A stretch of DNA of 64,000 nt from Klenkia sesuvii (GTDB lineage Bacteria > Actinomycetota > Actinomycetes > Mycobacteriales > Geodermatophilaceae): positions 62,001-126,000 of the forward strand of contig NZ_JBAPLU010000003.1 of the NCBI RefSeq assembly GCF_037083825.1, read 5' to 3'. Each line of letters starts with the position of its first letter. Positions within the stretch are counted from its first letter, which is position 1. Shown one piece after another: positions 55,280 to 64,000 of the stretch. Under the pieces are notes generated by a model. It was not told where the DNA came from. It was given only the letters and a program-made list of their open reading frames with translations, and searched no databases. The translations under genes and the position numbers were made by a program.

Positions 55280-56263
55280 TTACCAGCGGGAGTGGACGTG
55301 GGTGCGGATGCGCTCGTCGTAGAGCCGCTCGAGGTCGGCGAGCTCGGCGTCGGTGAGCGGCGGCAGGTCGGCGGCCGCGGCGTTGCTCTGCGCCTGCCGG
55401 ACGCTGCTGGCGCCCGGGATGACCGCGGTGACGCCGGCCTGCTGGATGATCCACCGCAGCGCGACCTGGGCGGGCGTGCGGTCGCCGCACAGCTCGACGA
55501 ACTCACGCGCCGCGGCGACGCCGACGTCGTAGGGCACGCCGGCGAACGTCTCGCCCACGTCGAAGGCCTCGCCGTTGCGGTTGAAGTTGCGGTGGTCGGT
55601 GGCGGCGAAGGTGGTGTCCTCGCCGAACCGGCCGGTGAGCAGGCCGGAGGCGAGCGGCACCCGGGCCAGGATGCCCACCTGGGCCGCGGCGGCCGCGGGC
55701 AGCAGCTCCTCCAGCGGCTTGCGCCGGAACACGTTGAGGATGACCTGGATCGACTGCACGCCGTCGTGCTCGAGCGCCGTCAGGCCCTCCTGCACGGTCT
55801 CGACCGACACGCCGTAGGCCGCGATCGAGCCGTCGGCGACGAACCCGTCGAGGGTGTCGTAGACCCGCTGGTCGGAGTAGACGGCCGGCGGCGGGCAGTG
55901 CAGCTGCACCAGGTCGAGGGTGTCCACACCCAGGTTGCGGCGCGAACGGTCGACCCAGGCCCGCAGGTTCTCGGGGGTGTAGGTCTCGGCGACGAACGGG
56001 TCGGCCCGGCGGCCGGCCTTGGTGGCCACGAACGGGCGGTCGCCCCCGCGCTCGCCCAGGGCCGCGGCGATGCGCTGCTCGGAGCGGCCGTCGCCGTAGA
56101 CGTCGGCGGTGTCGAGCAGGGTGACGCCGGAGTCGAGGGCGGTGTCGAGCACCTGCCGGGCGGTGCTGTCGTCGACGTCGCCCCAGTCGGCGCCGAGCTG
56201 CCAGGTGCCCAGGCCGACGACGGAGACGGAGGCGCCGGTACGGCCGAGAGGTCGCTGTTCCAT
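55280..56263 (-). CDS. Aldo/keto reductase
   Basis: A 327-residue reductase with the tetrad D51 and Y56 (DTADVYGDG), K82 (ATKAG) and H122 (LHCPP). VSVETVQEGLTALEH and VIPGASSVRQAQSN match the YajO/IolS-like group. It lies between hisS and aspS, which are adjacent or nearly so in many actinobacteria. ATG 56263 is used; GTG 56269, in a GTGA overlap with the hisS stop, is equally possible and adds two residues. The substrate is unknown. It is not a close copy of the reductase at 51400. Confidence 0.88.
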   Translation of the reverse strand: MEQRPLGRTGASVSVVGLGTWQLGADWGDVDDSTARQVLDTALDSGVTLLDTADVYGDGRSEQRIAAALGERGGDRPFVATKAGRRADPFVAETYTPENLRAWVDRSRRNLGVDTLDLVQLHCPPPAVYSDQRVYDTLDGFVADGSIAAYGVSVETVQEGLTALEHDGVQSIQVILNVFRRKPLEELLPAAAAAQVGILARVPLASGLLTGRFGEDTTFAATDHRNFNRNGEAFDVGETFAGVPYDVGVAAAREFVELCGDRTPAQVALRWIIQQAGVTAVIPGASSVRQAQSNAAAADLPPLTDAELADLERLYDERIRTHVHSRW

Positions 56264-56265
56264 GC

Positions 56266-57522
56266 TCACACGCTCGCACGCAACGAGGTGGCCAGCTCGG
56301 TCAGGGGGACGGCGACCTGCTCGCCGGTGGCCATCGTCTTGACCTGGGCCACGCCCTCGGCCAGGTCGCGCTCGCCCACCACGACCACCCGGGCGGCACC
56401 GGACCGGTCGGCGGCCTTCATGGCGCCCTTGAGCCCGCGCCCGCCGTAGACGGTGTCGGCAGCGACCCCGGCAGCGCGCAGCTGCCCGACCAGCCGGACG
56501 GCGAACCGCTTGGCCTCCTCCCCGAGGTGCACGACGAAGACGTCGATGCCGGACGCGACGGCGACGTCGAGCCCCTCGGCCTGCACGGCGAGGATCGTGC
56601 GGTCGACGCCGACGGCGTAGCCGATGCCCGAGACGTCGGGGCCACCCAGCGCGGCCGACAGCCCGTCGTAGCGGCCGCCGCCCCCGATGCCCGACTGCGA
56701 GCCCAGGCGGGCGTGCACGAACTCGAAGGTGGTCTTCGTGTAGTAGTCCAGCCCGCGCACCAGCCGCGGCGCCTCGACCCAGGCGACCCCGAGGTCGGCC
56801 AGGTGCTGGCGGACGGCGTCGTAGTGCGCCTTCGTGGCGTCGGAGAGGTGGTCGACCATCAGCGGGGCGTCGACCAGCTGGGACTGCACCTCGGGCCGCT
56901 TGTCGTCGAGCACCCGCAACGGGTTGATCTCGGCTCGGCGGCGGGTGTCGTCGTCCAGGTCCAGCCCTGCCAGGAACGAGGTGAGCAGCTCGCGGTACTG
57001 CGGCCGGCAGGTCGCGTCGCCCAGCGAGGTCAGCTGCAGCTCGTAGTCGGTGAGGCCGAGGTCGCGGTAGCCCTGGTCGGCCAGCGCGACGACCTCGGCG
57101 TCGAGCGCGGGGTCGTCGACACCCAGGGCCTCGACGTCGACCTGGGTGAAGTGCCGGTACCGCCCGGCCTGCGGCCGCTCGTAGCGGAACGCCGACCCGA
57201 CGCTCCACAGCTTCACCGGCAGGGCGCCGGCGTAGAGGCGGTGCTCGATGAAGGCGCGCACGAGCCCGGCCGTGAGCTCGGGTCGCAGCGTCAGCGAGCG
57301 GTCGCCGCGGTCGGTGAAGGTGTACATCTCCTTCGACACGACGTCGGTGGACTCCCCCACCCCGCGGGCGAACACCGCGGTGTCCTCGAACACCGGGGTC
57401 TCGACGTAGCCGTAGCCGGCCCGGCGCAGGGGGGCGGTGAGGGTGTCGCGGACGGCGAGGAACCGCGCCGACTCCGGCGGCAGCGTGTCGAAGGTGCCCT
57501 TGGGGGCGACGAGGCCGCTCAC
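56266..57522 (-). CDS. hisS: Histidyl-tRNA synthetase
   Basis: A 418-residue class II synthetase. PKGTFDTLPPESARF begins the protein, TLRPELTAGLVRAFIEH is motif 2 region, RGLDYYTKTTFEF is the histidine-A-like motif and GGGGRYDGL follows, with a C-terminal anticodon-binding domain. GTG 57522 overlaps the metallo-hydrolase stop as GTGA. Confidence 0.97.
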   Translation of the reverse strand: MSGLVAPKGTFDTLPPESARFLAVRDTLTAPLRRAGYGYVETPVFEDTAVFARGVGESTDVVSKEMYTFTDRGDRSLTLRPELTAGLVRAFIEHRLYAGALPVKLWSVGSAFRYERPQAGRYRHFTQVDVEALGVDDPALDAEVVALADQGYRDLGLTDYELQLTSLGDATCRPQYRELLTSFLAGLDLDDDTRRRAEINPLRVLDDKRPEVQSQLVDAPLMVDHLSDATKAHYDAVRQHLADLGVAWVEAPRLVRGLDYYTKTTFEFVHARLGSQSGIGGGGRYDGLSAALGGPDVSGIGYAVGVDRTILAVQAEGLDVAVASGIDVFVVHLGEEAKRFAVRLVGQLRAAGVAADTVYGGRGLKGAMKAADRSGAARVVVVGERDLAEGVAQVKTMATGEQVAVPLTELATSLRASV

Positions 57523-58220
57523 AGCCCGCGGCCCTTCGCGGGGGCACTGCCGGGGGTCGACGCAGCGGCCTCGGCCAGGTAGGGGTTGGTGGACCGCTCA
57601 CGCCCGATGGTGGTGGCCGGCCCGTGCCCGGGCAGCACGACCGTGGCGTCGTCGAGCGGCAGGACGACGTCGCGCAGCGAGCCGAGCATCGCGTCCCACG
57701 AGCCCCCGGGCAGGTCGACCCGGCCGACCGAACCGGCGAACAGCACGTCGCCGGCCAGCAGGCCCGGGGAGTCGTCGAGGTCGAGGGAGAACATGACCGA
57801 GCCCTGGGTGTGGCCCGGCGCGTGCCGGACCGTGAGGTCGACCCCGGCCAGCGACAGGACGGCGCCGTCGTCCAGGCTCAGCACGTCGGCCGGGTCGGGC
57901 AGCCGCACGCCGGAGATCAGCGGGGCCAGCTGCGGCCCGTGCCAGCGGGCGGGGTCGGACAGCATGCCGGAGTCGGCCGGGTGCAGGTAGGCGGGGATGC
58001 CGTACCCGTCGCAGACCGGCAGCACCGAGAAGGTGTGGTCGAGGTGCCCGTGGGTGAGGACGACGGCGACCGGCTTCAACCCGTCGGCGGCCAGCATCTG
58101 CGCCAGCGGCTCGACGGCGTCCATGCCGGGGTCGACGACGACGCACTCGGCACGCGGACCGGACGCCACCGCGTAGCAGTTGGTGCCGAACGCGCCGGCG
58201 GGGAACGAGCGGATGAGCAC
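57519..58220 (-). CDS. Metallo-beta-lactamase-fold hydrolase (glyoxalase II-like)
   Basis: A 233-residue hydrolase with the zinc motif THGHLDH (56-62), HAPGHTQGSVMF, LLAGDVLF and VLPGHGP, the full ligand set for a binuclear site. Members of this short group next to hisS and relA are conserved in actinobacteria and annotated as glyoxalase II-like, but the substrate is not established. GTG 58220 fits the family start LIRSFPAGAFGTNCY. It diverges from the cyclophilin gene across 79 bases. Confidence 0.9.
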   Translation of the reverse strand: MLIRSFPAGAFGTNCYAVASGPRAECVVVDPGMDAVEPLAQMLAADGLKPVAVVLTHGHLDHTFSVLPVCDGYGIPAYLHPADSGMLSDPARWHGPQLAPLISGVRLPDPADVLSLDDGAVLSLAGVDLTVRHAPGHTQGSVMFSLDLDDSPGLLAGDVLFAGSVGRVDLPGGSWDAMLGSLRDVVLPLDDATVVLPGHGPATTIGRERSTNPYLAEAAASTPGSAPAKGRGL

Positions 58221-58299
58221 CCGAGCAGGGTACGTCCCGGGTCCGACACGACCGGTGTCCCAGGAGACGGCCAGGGAAGGCTGCCTAGACTCCGCACCC

Positions 58300-59142
58300 G
58301 TGGTCAGCAACAAGCAGCGTCGTCAAGCCGCCCAGCGTCACCTGCAGCGCCAGCTCGAGCGGCGGGCGGCCCAGCAGCGGGCCCGGCGACGCAACCTGCT
58401 CATCGGCGGCACCGTCGCCGCGGTCGTGGTGGTGGTCGGGGCCGCGCTGCTCATCACGACCACCGGTGGCGACGACGACAGCACCGCGGCGGCCAGCAGC
58501 TCCGCGGCCACCACGAGCGCCGCGGCGGCCCCCACCCCGGGTCCCGGCGCCGAGCGGGCCGGCCAGACCACCACCGCGGGTGCGTGCACCTACACCTACG
58601 ACGCGCAGGGCAGCTCCGGCACCGTCGCCGTCGACGCGCCCAGCGGGGACCTCCCCACCGGCACCCAGGCCGAGACCATCGCGACCAGCGCCGGGGACAT
58701 CGGGGTCACCCTCGACTACACCGGCCCGGGCGTGTGCGCGGCCGAGAGCTTCTCGACGCTGGCCGCCCAGGGCTACTTCGACGGCACGATCTGCCACCGG
58801 CTGACCACCTCCGACGGGCTGAAGGTGCTGCAGTGCGGCGACCCGTCGGGCACCGGCACCGGTGGCCCCGGGTACTCCTTCCCCACCGCGGTCGACGGCA
58901 GCGAGACCTACGGCCGCGGGGTGCTGGCCATGGCCAACAGCGGCCAGGGCACCGACGGGAGCCAGTTCTTCCTGGTCTACGGCGACAGCCAGCTGACCCC
59001 CGACTACACCGTCTTCGGGACCATCGACGAGGCCGGGCTGGGCGTCCTGGACCAGGTCGCCGCCGTCGGCACGGCGGACGGCAGCCAGGACGGCCAGCCG
59101 GCCACCCCGGTCACCATCACCGGGGTCACCCCGAGCGCGTAG
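58300..59142 (+). CDS. Membrane-anchored cyclophilin-type peptidyl-prolyl isomerase
   Basis: A 280-residue protein with a basic, helical N-terminal part (QRRQAAQRHLQRQLERRAAQ), one membrane helix at about 33-54, a Ser/Ala/Thr linker and an extracellular cyclophilin domain (about 125-280). ICHRLTT keeps the catalytic arginine and GTDGSQFFLVYGD the substrate pocket. It should assist folding of secreted proteins outside the membrane. GTG 58300 is the chosen start. Its place beside relA and hisS is conserved. Confidence 0.92.
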   Translation: MVSNKQRRQAAQRHLQRQLERRAAQQRARRRNLLIGGTVAAVVVVVGAALLITTTGGDDDSTAAASSSAATTSAAAAPTPGPGAERAGQTTTAGACTYTYDAQGSSGTVAVDAPSGDLPTGTQAETIATSAGDIGVTLDYTGPGVCAAESFSTLAAQGYFDGTICHRLTTSDGLKVLQCGDPSGTGTGGPGYSFPTAVDGSETYGRGVLAMANSGQGTDGSQFFLVYGDSQLTPDYTVFGTIDEAGLGVLDQVAAVGTADGSQDGQPATPVTITGVTPSA

Positions 59143-59153
59143 CCCTGCCCGGT

Positions 59154-59178
59154 GGCGCACCCGTGCAGCGGGTGCGCC
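59154..59178. terminator. Hairpin after the cyclophilin gene
   Basis: GGCGCACCCG, loop TGCAG, CGGGTGCGCC makes a perfect 10-bp stem 11 bases after the stop. The remaining gap to relA (59179-59347) shows no gene. Confidence 0.65.
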
Positions 59179-59347
59179 GTCACGCCGGTCACGGATGCCG
59201 CGGACCAGCCTGGGCGCGCATCGCCGTCGGTTCTGCGCGCCGGGCCCGGTCCTCGGGTTCCAGCACCCGCACGGGCGCGCTGTGCGCGCGGAGCTGCGGG
59301 GTTGAGCGCGGGGTCAGCCGGACGCGGGTCGACCGGCTCGACCCACG

Positions 59348-61780
59348 TCACGCCGTGACGCGCTCCACGTCGAAGACGCCCTCGACGTTGCGGACCGTCT
59401 GCAGGACCGCACCCAGGTGGGCGGGGTCGGCCAGCTCGAAGGTGAAGCGGCTGACCGCCACCCGGTCGCGGCTGGTCTGCACCGAGGCCGACAGGATGTT
59501 GACCCGCTCGTCGGCCAGGGCCTTGGTGACGTCGGAGAGCAGCCGGTGCCGGTCGAGGGCCTCGACCTGGATGGCGACGAGGAACACCGCGCCGGGCTGG
59601 GCAGCCCAGGCGACCTCGACCAGGCGCTCGGGCTTGCGCTGCAGGTCGGCGGCGTTCGTGCAGTCGGTGCGGTGCACGCTGACGCCGCCGCCGCGGGTCA
59701 CGAAGCCCAGGATGTCGTCGCCGGGGACGGGCGTGCAGCACTTGGCCAGCTTGGCCCACACGTCGGTCATGTCCGTGACGACGATGCCGGGGTCACCGCT
59801 GGCGGTGCGGGCCACCGACCGGCGGGCGGGGATGGCGGTCTCGGCGATGTCCTCGGTGGCGCCCTCGGAGCCGCCGAGCGCGACCAGCAGCTTCTCGACC
59901 ACGGAGGCGGCCGAGACCTGGTTCTCCCCCACCGCGGCGTAGAGCGCGCTGACGTCGGGGTGGTGCAGGTCGGCGGCCAGCGTGGCCAGGGCCTCGCCGC
60001 CCATGAGGCGCTGCAGCGGGAGCCCGGCCTTGCGCATGGCCTTGGTCAGGGCGTCCTTGCCGGCCTCGACGGCGTCCTCGCGGCGCTCCTTGGTGAACCA
60101 CTGCCGGATCTTGGTGCGCGCGCGGGAGGAGCCGACGAAGTCCAGCCAGTCGCGGCTGGGGCCCGCGGTCGGGGACTTGGACGTGAAGATCTCGACCGTG
60201 TCGCCGTTGGTCAGCTTGGAGTCCAGCGACACCAGCGACCCGTTCACCCGGGCACCGATGCAGCGGTAGCCGACCTCGGTGTGCACGGCGAAGGCGAAGT
60301 CGACCGGGGTGGAGTTGTCCGGCAGGCTCATCACGTCGCCCTTGGGCGTGAAGACGAAGACCTCCTGCGGGCCGAGGTCGTAGCGCAGGGTCTCCAGGAA
60401 CTCCCCGGGCTCCTGGGCCTCGCGCTGCCAGTCCAGCAGCTGGCGCAGCCAGAGCATGTCGTCGCCGGCGGTGCCGGGGCGCGGCCCGGCGGCGACCCCG
60501 CCCTTGGCCTTCTCCTTGTACTTCCAGTGCGCCGCGATGCCGTACTCGGCGGTGCGGTGCATGTCGTGCGTGCGGATCTGCAGCTCGACCGGCTTGCCCT
60601 GCGGACCGATGACCGTGGTGTGCAGCGACTGGTACATGTTGAACTTCGGCATCGCCACGAAGTCCTTGAACCGGCCGGGCACCGGCTGCCAGTGCGCGTG
60701 CATGATGCCCAGCGCGGCGTACACGTCGCGCACCGACTCGACCAGGATGCGGATGCCGACCAGGTCCCAGATGTCGGTGAAGTCTCGGCCGCGCACGATC
60801 ATCTTCTGGTAGATCGAGTAGTAGTGCTTGGGCCGGCCGGTGACCGTGGCCTCGACCTTGGCGCCCCTGAGCTGCTCGGTGACGGCGCTGGTGACCTCGG
60901 CCAGGTAGGTGTCGCGCGAGGGTGCGCGCTCGGCCACCAGCCGCACGATCTCGTCGTACCGCTTCGGGTAGAGGGTGGCGAACGCGAGGTCCTCGAGCTC
61001 CCACTTGATGGTGTTCATCCCCAGCCGGTGGGCCAGCGGGGCGAGGATCTCCAGCGTCTCGCGCGCCTTCTTCTCCTGCTTCTCGGGCGGGAGGAAGCGC
61101 AGGGTGCGCATGTTGTGCAACCGGTCGGCGAGCTTGATGACCAGCACGCGGGGGTCTCTAGCCATCGCCACGATCATCTTGCGGATCGTCTCGGCCTGGG
61201 CGCCGTCGCCGAACTGCACCTTGTCGATCTTGGTGACCCCGTCGACGAGGTGGGCCACCTCGGGCCCGAAGTCGGCCGTGATGCTGTCCAGGCCCACCCC
61301 GGTGTCCTCGACGGTGTCGTGCAGCAGGGCGGCCACCAGGGTCGTGGTGTCCATGCCCAGGCCGGCCAGCACGGTGGCGACGGCGAGGGGGTGGGTGATG
61401 TAGGGGTCACCGGACTTGCGCTTCTGGCTGGCGTGCGCGGTCTCGGCGACGTCGTAGGCCCGCTGCAGCAGCGCGAGGTCGGCCTTGGGGTGGCTCTGCC
61501 GGTGCAGGGCGGCCAGCGGCTCGAGGACGGGCCGGACGACGGTGGACCGCTGGCCGGCCACGATGCGGCGGGCGAGGCGGTCGCGCACGCGCCGGCGCGG
61601 CACCCCGTCGAGCACCGCCGAGGTCGGCTCGGCCGGCTCCGCCACGTCGGCCGGGCGGGTCGCGGGCAGCTGCACCGCCGGCCGCTCGGGCAGGGCGACC
61701 CGCGCGGGCTGCTCGGCCGTCGCCGGGTCGGACGCCGCACCGGAGGGTGCCTCCTGCGATGCCACCACCTCGGATGCCAC
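59348..61780 (-). CDS. relA: Bifunctional (p)ppGpp synthetase/hydrolase
   Basis: An 810-residue Rel protein of the stringent response. The HD hydrolase domain is intact (ALLHDTVEDTG, H154, D155, E158, D159). The synthetase domain has TGRPKHYYSIYQKMIVRGRD and the G-loop region, followed by TGS (EVFVFTPKGDVMSLP), helical and C-terminal ACT domains. Both activities are expected. GTG 61780 follows AGGAGC at 6 bases; the first 50 residues are a disordered Ala/Pro-rich tail. Confidence 0.97.
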   Translation of the reverse strand: MASEVVASQEAPSGAASDPATAEQPARVALPERPAVQLPATRPADVAEPAEPTSAVLDGVPRRRVRDRLARRIVAGQRSTVVRPVLEPLAALHRQSHPKADLALLQRAYDVAETAHASQKRKSGDPYITHPLAVATVLAGLGMDTTTLVAALLHDTVEDTGVGLDSITADFGPEVAHLVDGVTKIDKVQFGDGAQAETIRKMIVAMARDPRVLVIKLADRLHNMRTLRFLPPEKQEKKARETLEILAPLAHRLGMNTIKWELEDLAFATLYPKRYDEIVRLVAERAPSRDTYLAEVTSAVTEQLRGAKVEATVTGRPKHYYSIYQKMIVRGRDFTDIWDLVGIRILVESVRDVYAALGIMHAHWQPVPGRFKDFVAMPKFNMYQSLHTTVIGPQGKPVELQIRTHDMHRTAEYGIAAHWKYKEKAKGGVAAGPRPGTAGDDMLWLRQLLDWQREAQEPGEFLETLRYDLGPQEVFVFTPKGDVMSLPDNSTPVDFAFAVHTEVGYRCIGARVNGSLVSLDSKLTNGDTVEIFTSKSPTAGPSRDWLDFVGSSRARTKIRQWFTKERREDAVEAGKDALTKAMRKAGLPLQRLMGGEALATLAADLHHPDVSALYAAVGENQVSAASVVEKLLVALGGSEGATEDIAETAIPARRSVARTASGDPGIVVTDMTDVWAKLAKCCTPVPGDDILGFVTRGGGVSVHRTDCTNAADLQRKPERLVEVAWAAQPGAVFLVAIQVEALDRHRLLSDVTKALADERVNILSASVQTSRDRVAVSRFTFELADPAHLGAVLQTVRNVEGVFDVERVTA

Positions 61781-61877
61781 GGCTGCTCCTGGTCCTAGCG
61801 GGGTCCTAGCGGGACGGGACCCCCACCATGCTAGCCACGGGGTCGCAGGGGCGGACCGCTCGGGAGGGTGAGCCGGT

Positions 61878-62450
61878 TCACGTCGTCCAGAGGGCGTGCA
61901 CGGTGTGCGGCCGCAGCCGCTCGCGTCCACCCAGCGCCGGCAGCTCGACCACAACCGAGAGGGCGCTGACCACCCCGCCCAGCCGCTCCACGAGACCGGC
62001 GGCGGCCTCCAGGGTGCCGCCGGTGGCCAGGACGTCGTCGACGAGCAGCACCCGCTGACCGGGGCGGACCGAGTCGGTGTGCAGCTCGAGCACGGCGGTG
62101 CCGTACTCCAGCGCGTACTCGGCGGCGACGGTCGCCCGCGGCAGCTTGCCGGCCTTGCGGACCGGCACCACCCCGGTGCCGGCGACCAGGGCCACCGCGG
62201 CGGCGAGCAGGAAGCCGCGGGCCTCCACCCCGACCACGACGTCGAAACCGGGGTCGTCCGGCCCGGTGCGCAGGGCCCCGACCCGGGGGTCCTCCAGCAC
62301 CGACCCGGCGAGGGCCTCGACGACGCGGCGGAACACCCCCGCGTCGGCGAAGACCGGGGTGAGGTCGCGGAAGACGACCCCGGGCTCGGGGAAGTCGGGG
62401 ATGTCGACCGCGACGGCCGCCACCAGCTCGTCGAGCGGGGGCTCGCTCAC
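61878..62450 (-). CDS. apt: Adenine phosphoribosyltransferase
   Basis: A 190-residue salvage enzyme converting adenine and PRPP to AMP. FPEPGVVFRDLTPVFAD at the start and the PRPP loop VLLVDDVLATGGTLEAA are diagnostic. GTG 62450 overlaps the secF stop as GTGA. secD-secF-apt-relA is the conserved order in actinobacteria. Confidence 0.97.
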   Translation of the reverse strand: MSEPPLDELVAAVAVDIPDFPEPGVVFRDLTPVFADAGVFRRVVEALAGSVLEDPRVGALRTGPDDPGFDVVVGVEARGFLLAAAVALVAGTGVVPVRKAGKLPRATVAAEYALEYGTAVLELHTDSVRPGQRVLLVDDVLATGGTLEAAAGLVERLGGVVSALSVVVELPALGGRERLRPHTVHALWTT

Positions 62451-63820
62451 CGCCGCTTGCCGCCGCGTGGGCGGGTCGGCCGGGCCCCGGGCCGGGGCGG
62501 GGTCACCGTGCGGGTCACGGTGGCCGGGGACTCGACCTGCTCGACGGCCTCGGGGCGCTCGGGGAGGTCCTCCCGGTCCAGCACCGCCGTCCGGGTCGGC
62601 CGGGTGCGGCGGGCACTGGCCACGGTGCCGGGGGCGGTCGCGGTGCCGGCCGAGCGGGCGTCGGCGGCGCGACGGGCCAGCACCCGCGTGCGCAGGGCCT
62701 GCACCCCGGGCTCGCGGGCCTTGAGGTCGGCCAGCACGGGCGTGGCCAGGAAGATCGAGCTGTAGGTGCCGGCCGCCAGGCCGACGGTGAGCACCAGGGC
62801 GAGGTCCTGGAGGGTGCCGACGCCGAGCAGCCCCACGCCGACCACGAGCAGCCCGAGCACCGGCAGCAGGGCGATCACCGAGGTGTTGATCGAGCGCATG
62901 AGCGTCTGGTTGACCGCGAGGTTGGCCGCCTCGCCCCAGGTCATGCGGGCGCCCTTCTCCAGGTCCTTGACGTTCTCGTCGACCTTGTCGAAGACCACGA
63001 CGGTGTCGTAGAGGCTGAAGCCGAGGATGGTCAGGAACCCGATCACCGTGGACGGCGTGACCTCGAAGCCGACCAGGGAGTAGACGCCCGCGGTCAGCAC
63101 GATGTCGTGGGCGAGCGCGGCGATCGCCGCGACCGCCATCTTGGGCTGGAACCGGATGGCCAGGAAGAGCACGACCGCGGCCAGGAACACCACGAGGGCG
63201 ATCAGGGCCTGGTCGGTGATGTCCTGGCCCCAGTCGGCGCTGACCGACTCGGGGCTGACCCGGGAGTCGTCGACCCCGGCGGCGTCGGCCACCGCGGAGA
63301 CCACGGCGGCCTCGCCGGCGTTGTCCAGGGCCCCGGTGCGCAGCAGGACCGTGTTGCCCCCCACCACCTGGGCGGTGGCGACCTGCGCCCCGGCCTCCTC
63401 GGCGGCCTCTCGGATCTGGGACAGCTCGGCCGTGGTGCCCGGGACCCGGAAGCTGTTGCCGCCGGCGAAGTCGATGCCGAAGTTGAAGCCGCGGAACACC
63501 ATCGACGCGATGCAGACCAGCACCACGACGGCGGTGACCTTGTACCAGAAGCGGCTGCGCCCGACGACGTCCAGCCCGGCTTCGCCGTTGTAGAGCCGGT
63601 GCGCCAGCGACGCCTTCCTCGCCGGCGGCGGAGTCCCCTCGCCCTCGGCGGGCAGGCCGGCGTCGGCGAGCGCCTCGTCGTCGGCGTCGCGGGCCGCCTC
63701 GGCCCGCACGTCGGCGTCGTCGGTGGTGGCGTCGGCGGCGTCGGCGGCGGCGTCGGCGGTGGGTTCCGGGTCGGGCACGTCGGCCTCGGGCCGGTCGCCG
63801 TCGCGGGGGGTCCCGGTCAT
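62447..63820 (-). CDS. secF: Protein translocase subunit SecF
   Basis: A 457-residue membrane protein that uses the proton gradient to pull preproteins with SecD. FNFGIDFAGGNSFRV is the diagnostic periplasmic entry, and six membrane helices are seen with GFSLYDTVVVFDKVDEN between them. The first 70 residues are acidic and Asp/Ala-rich, and the C-terminus is basic and Pro-rich, both longer than in E. coli. ATG 63820 overlaps the secD stop as ATGA. Confidence 0.96.
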   Translation of the reverse strand: MTGTPRDGDRPEADVPDPEPTADAAADAADATTDDADVRAEAARDADDEALADAGLPAEGEGTPPPARKASLAHRLYNGEAGLDVVGRSRFWYKVTAVVVLVCIASMVFRGFNFGIDFAGGNSFRVPGTTAELSQIREAAEEAGAQVATAQVVGGNTVLLRTGALDNAGEAAVVSAVADAAGVDDSRVSPESVSADWGQDITDQALIALVVFLAAVVLFLAIRFQPKMAVAAIAALAHDIVLTAGVYSLVGFEVTPSTVIGFLTILGFSLYDTVVVFDKVDENVKDLEKGARMTWGEAANLAVNQTLMRSINTSVIALLPVLGLLVVGVGLLGVGTLQDLALVLTVGLAAGTYSSIFLATPVLADLKAREPGVQALRTRVLARRAADARSAGTATAPGTVASARRTRPTRTAVLDREDLPERPEAVEQVESPATVTRTVTPPRPGARPTRPRGGKRR

Positions 63821-64000
63821 CGGTCGCTCCTGTCGCTGCTGGCGGTGCTGCCGACGCCGGCGACGGCCGGGCGGCGCTGGCCCGGCCGGGCACCGGGCCG
63901 GGGTGCCGTGCTGGCCCGGCGGGTGACGTCCACCGCGCCCAGACCCGAGAAGCGGCTGGACCCGAAGGCCTTGAACCGGCTCAGCACCGACATGAGCGGG
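63817..64000 (-). CDS. secD: Protein translocase subunit SecD, C-terminal end only
   Basis: Only the last 60 codons are in the window; the start lies to the right. The frame reads PLMSVLSRFKAFGSSRFSG and LGAVDV, the usual end of actinobacterial SecD after its last membrane helix, then a basic Arg/Pro/Ala tail. The stop overlaps the secF ATG as ATGA, which supports the call. Confidence 0.85.
   Translation of the reverse strand, partial: PLMSVLSRFKAFGSSRFSGLGAVDVTRRASTAPRPGARPGQRRPAVAGVGSTASSDRSDR

Noticed and set aside
59417..61798. A 793-codon plus-strand open frame opposite relA
   Set aside because: It is the shadow of relA; no domain or start signal.

Overview
The window comes from the chromosome of a very GC-rich actinobacterium. 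GTG starts are common, adjacent genes overlap by 4 bases again and again (GTGA/ATGA), and BldD, mIHF and a helicase-less PriA are present. Gene content and protein style fit the Geodermatophilaceae (Geodermatophilus/Blastococcus/Modestobacter) best. That placement is an inference and not a measured identity. No rRNA, tRNA, CRISPR array, transposase or integrase was seen.

Positions 1-5050 form a mixed-strand accessory block. It holds a 3'-truncated cytosine-deaminase-like amidohydrolase, a FhuF-type [2Fe-2S] protein, a PucR-family regulator and a DUF2877 (AllH-like) protein, which together suggest purine or other nitrogen-compound catabolism. From about 5100 to 64000 almost everything is on the minus strand and follows the long housekeeping gene order conserved in Actinobacteria. 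In transcription order (right to left) it reads: secD-secF-apt-relA, [cyclophilin on plus], MBL hydrolase-hisS-AKR-aspS-PLP aminotransferase, [AKR on plus], rarA, DUF948-DUF6167-alaS-ruvX-mltG-aroE-prepilin peptidase-aroC-aroK-aroB-aroQ-Xaa-Pro peptidase-efp-nusB, [bldD on plus], pyrR-pyrB-pyrC-carA-carB-pyrK-pyrD-pyrF, mihF-gmk-rpoZ, coaBC, metK-priA, def-fmt-rsmB, acs, rpe-ribD-ribE-ribBA-ribH-hisE-hisG. These genes cover translation (aminoacyl-tRNA synthetases, EF-P, formylation, deformylation), the shikimate pathway, de novo UMP synthesis, riboflavin synthesis, CoA and SAM synthesis, stringent response and protein export.

Two places break this order with lower-GC or poorly conserved genes. 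Island A (15562-18617, between priA and def) holds an amino-acid racemase, a small membrane protein and an overlapping pair: an SMC/OLD-like AAA ATPase and a DUF4276 TOPRIM-fold protein. That pair is the best candidate here for a little-described, possibly anti-phage, system. Island B (35694-37312, between bldD and nusB) holds an unrecognised protein with a weak HhH-GPD-like stretch, a DUF6338-like membrane gene broken by one in-frame TGA, and a translationally coupled 51-residue peptide gene. An acetyl-CoA synthetase gene also sits between rsmB and rpe.

Several regulatory signals can be read directly. A PyrR-type RNA hairpin lies beside the pyrR ribosome binding site, a near-perfect BldD operator lies upstream of bldD, and strong hairpins separate most convergent gene pairs. 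Two start codons are unusual: fmt appears to start at CTG, in a CTGA overlap with the def stop, and aspS appears to start at TTG.
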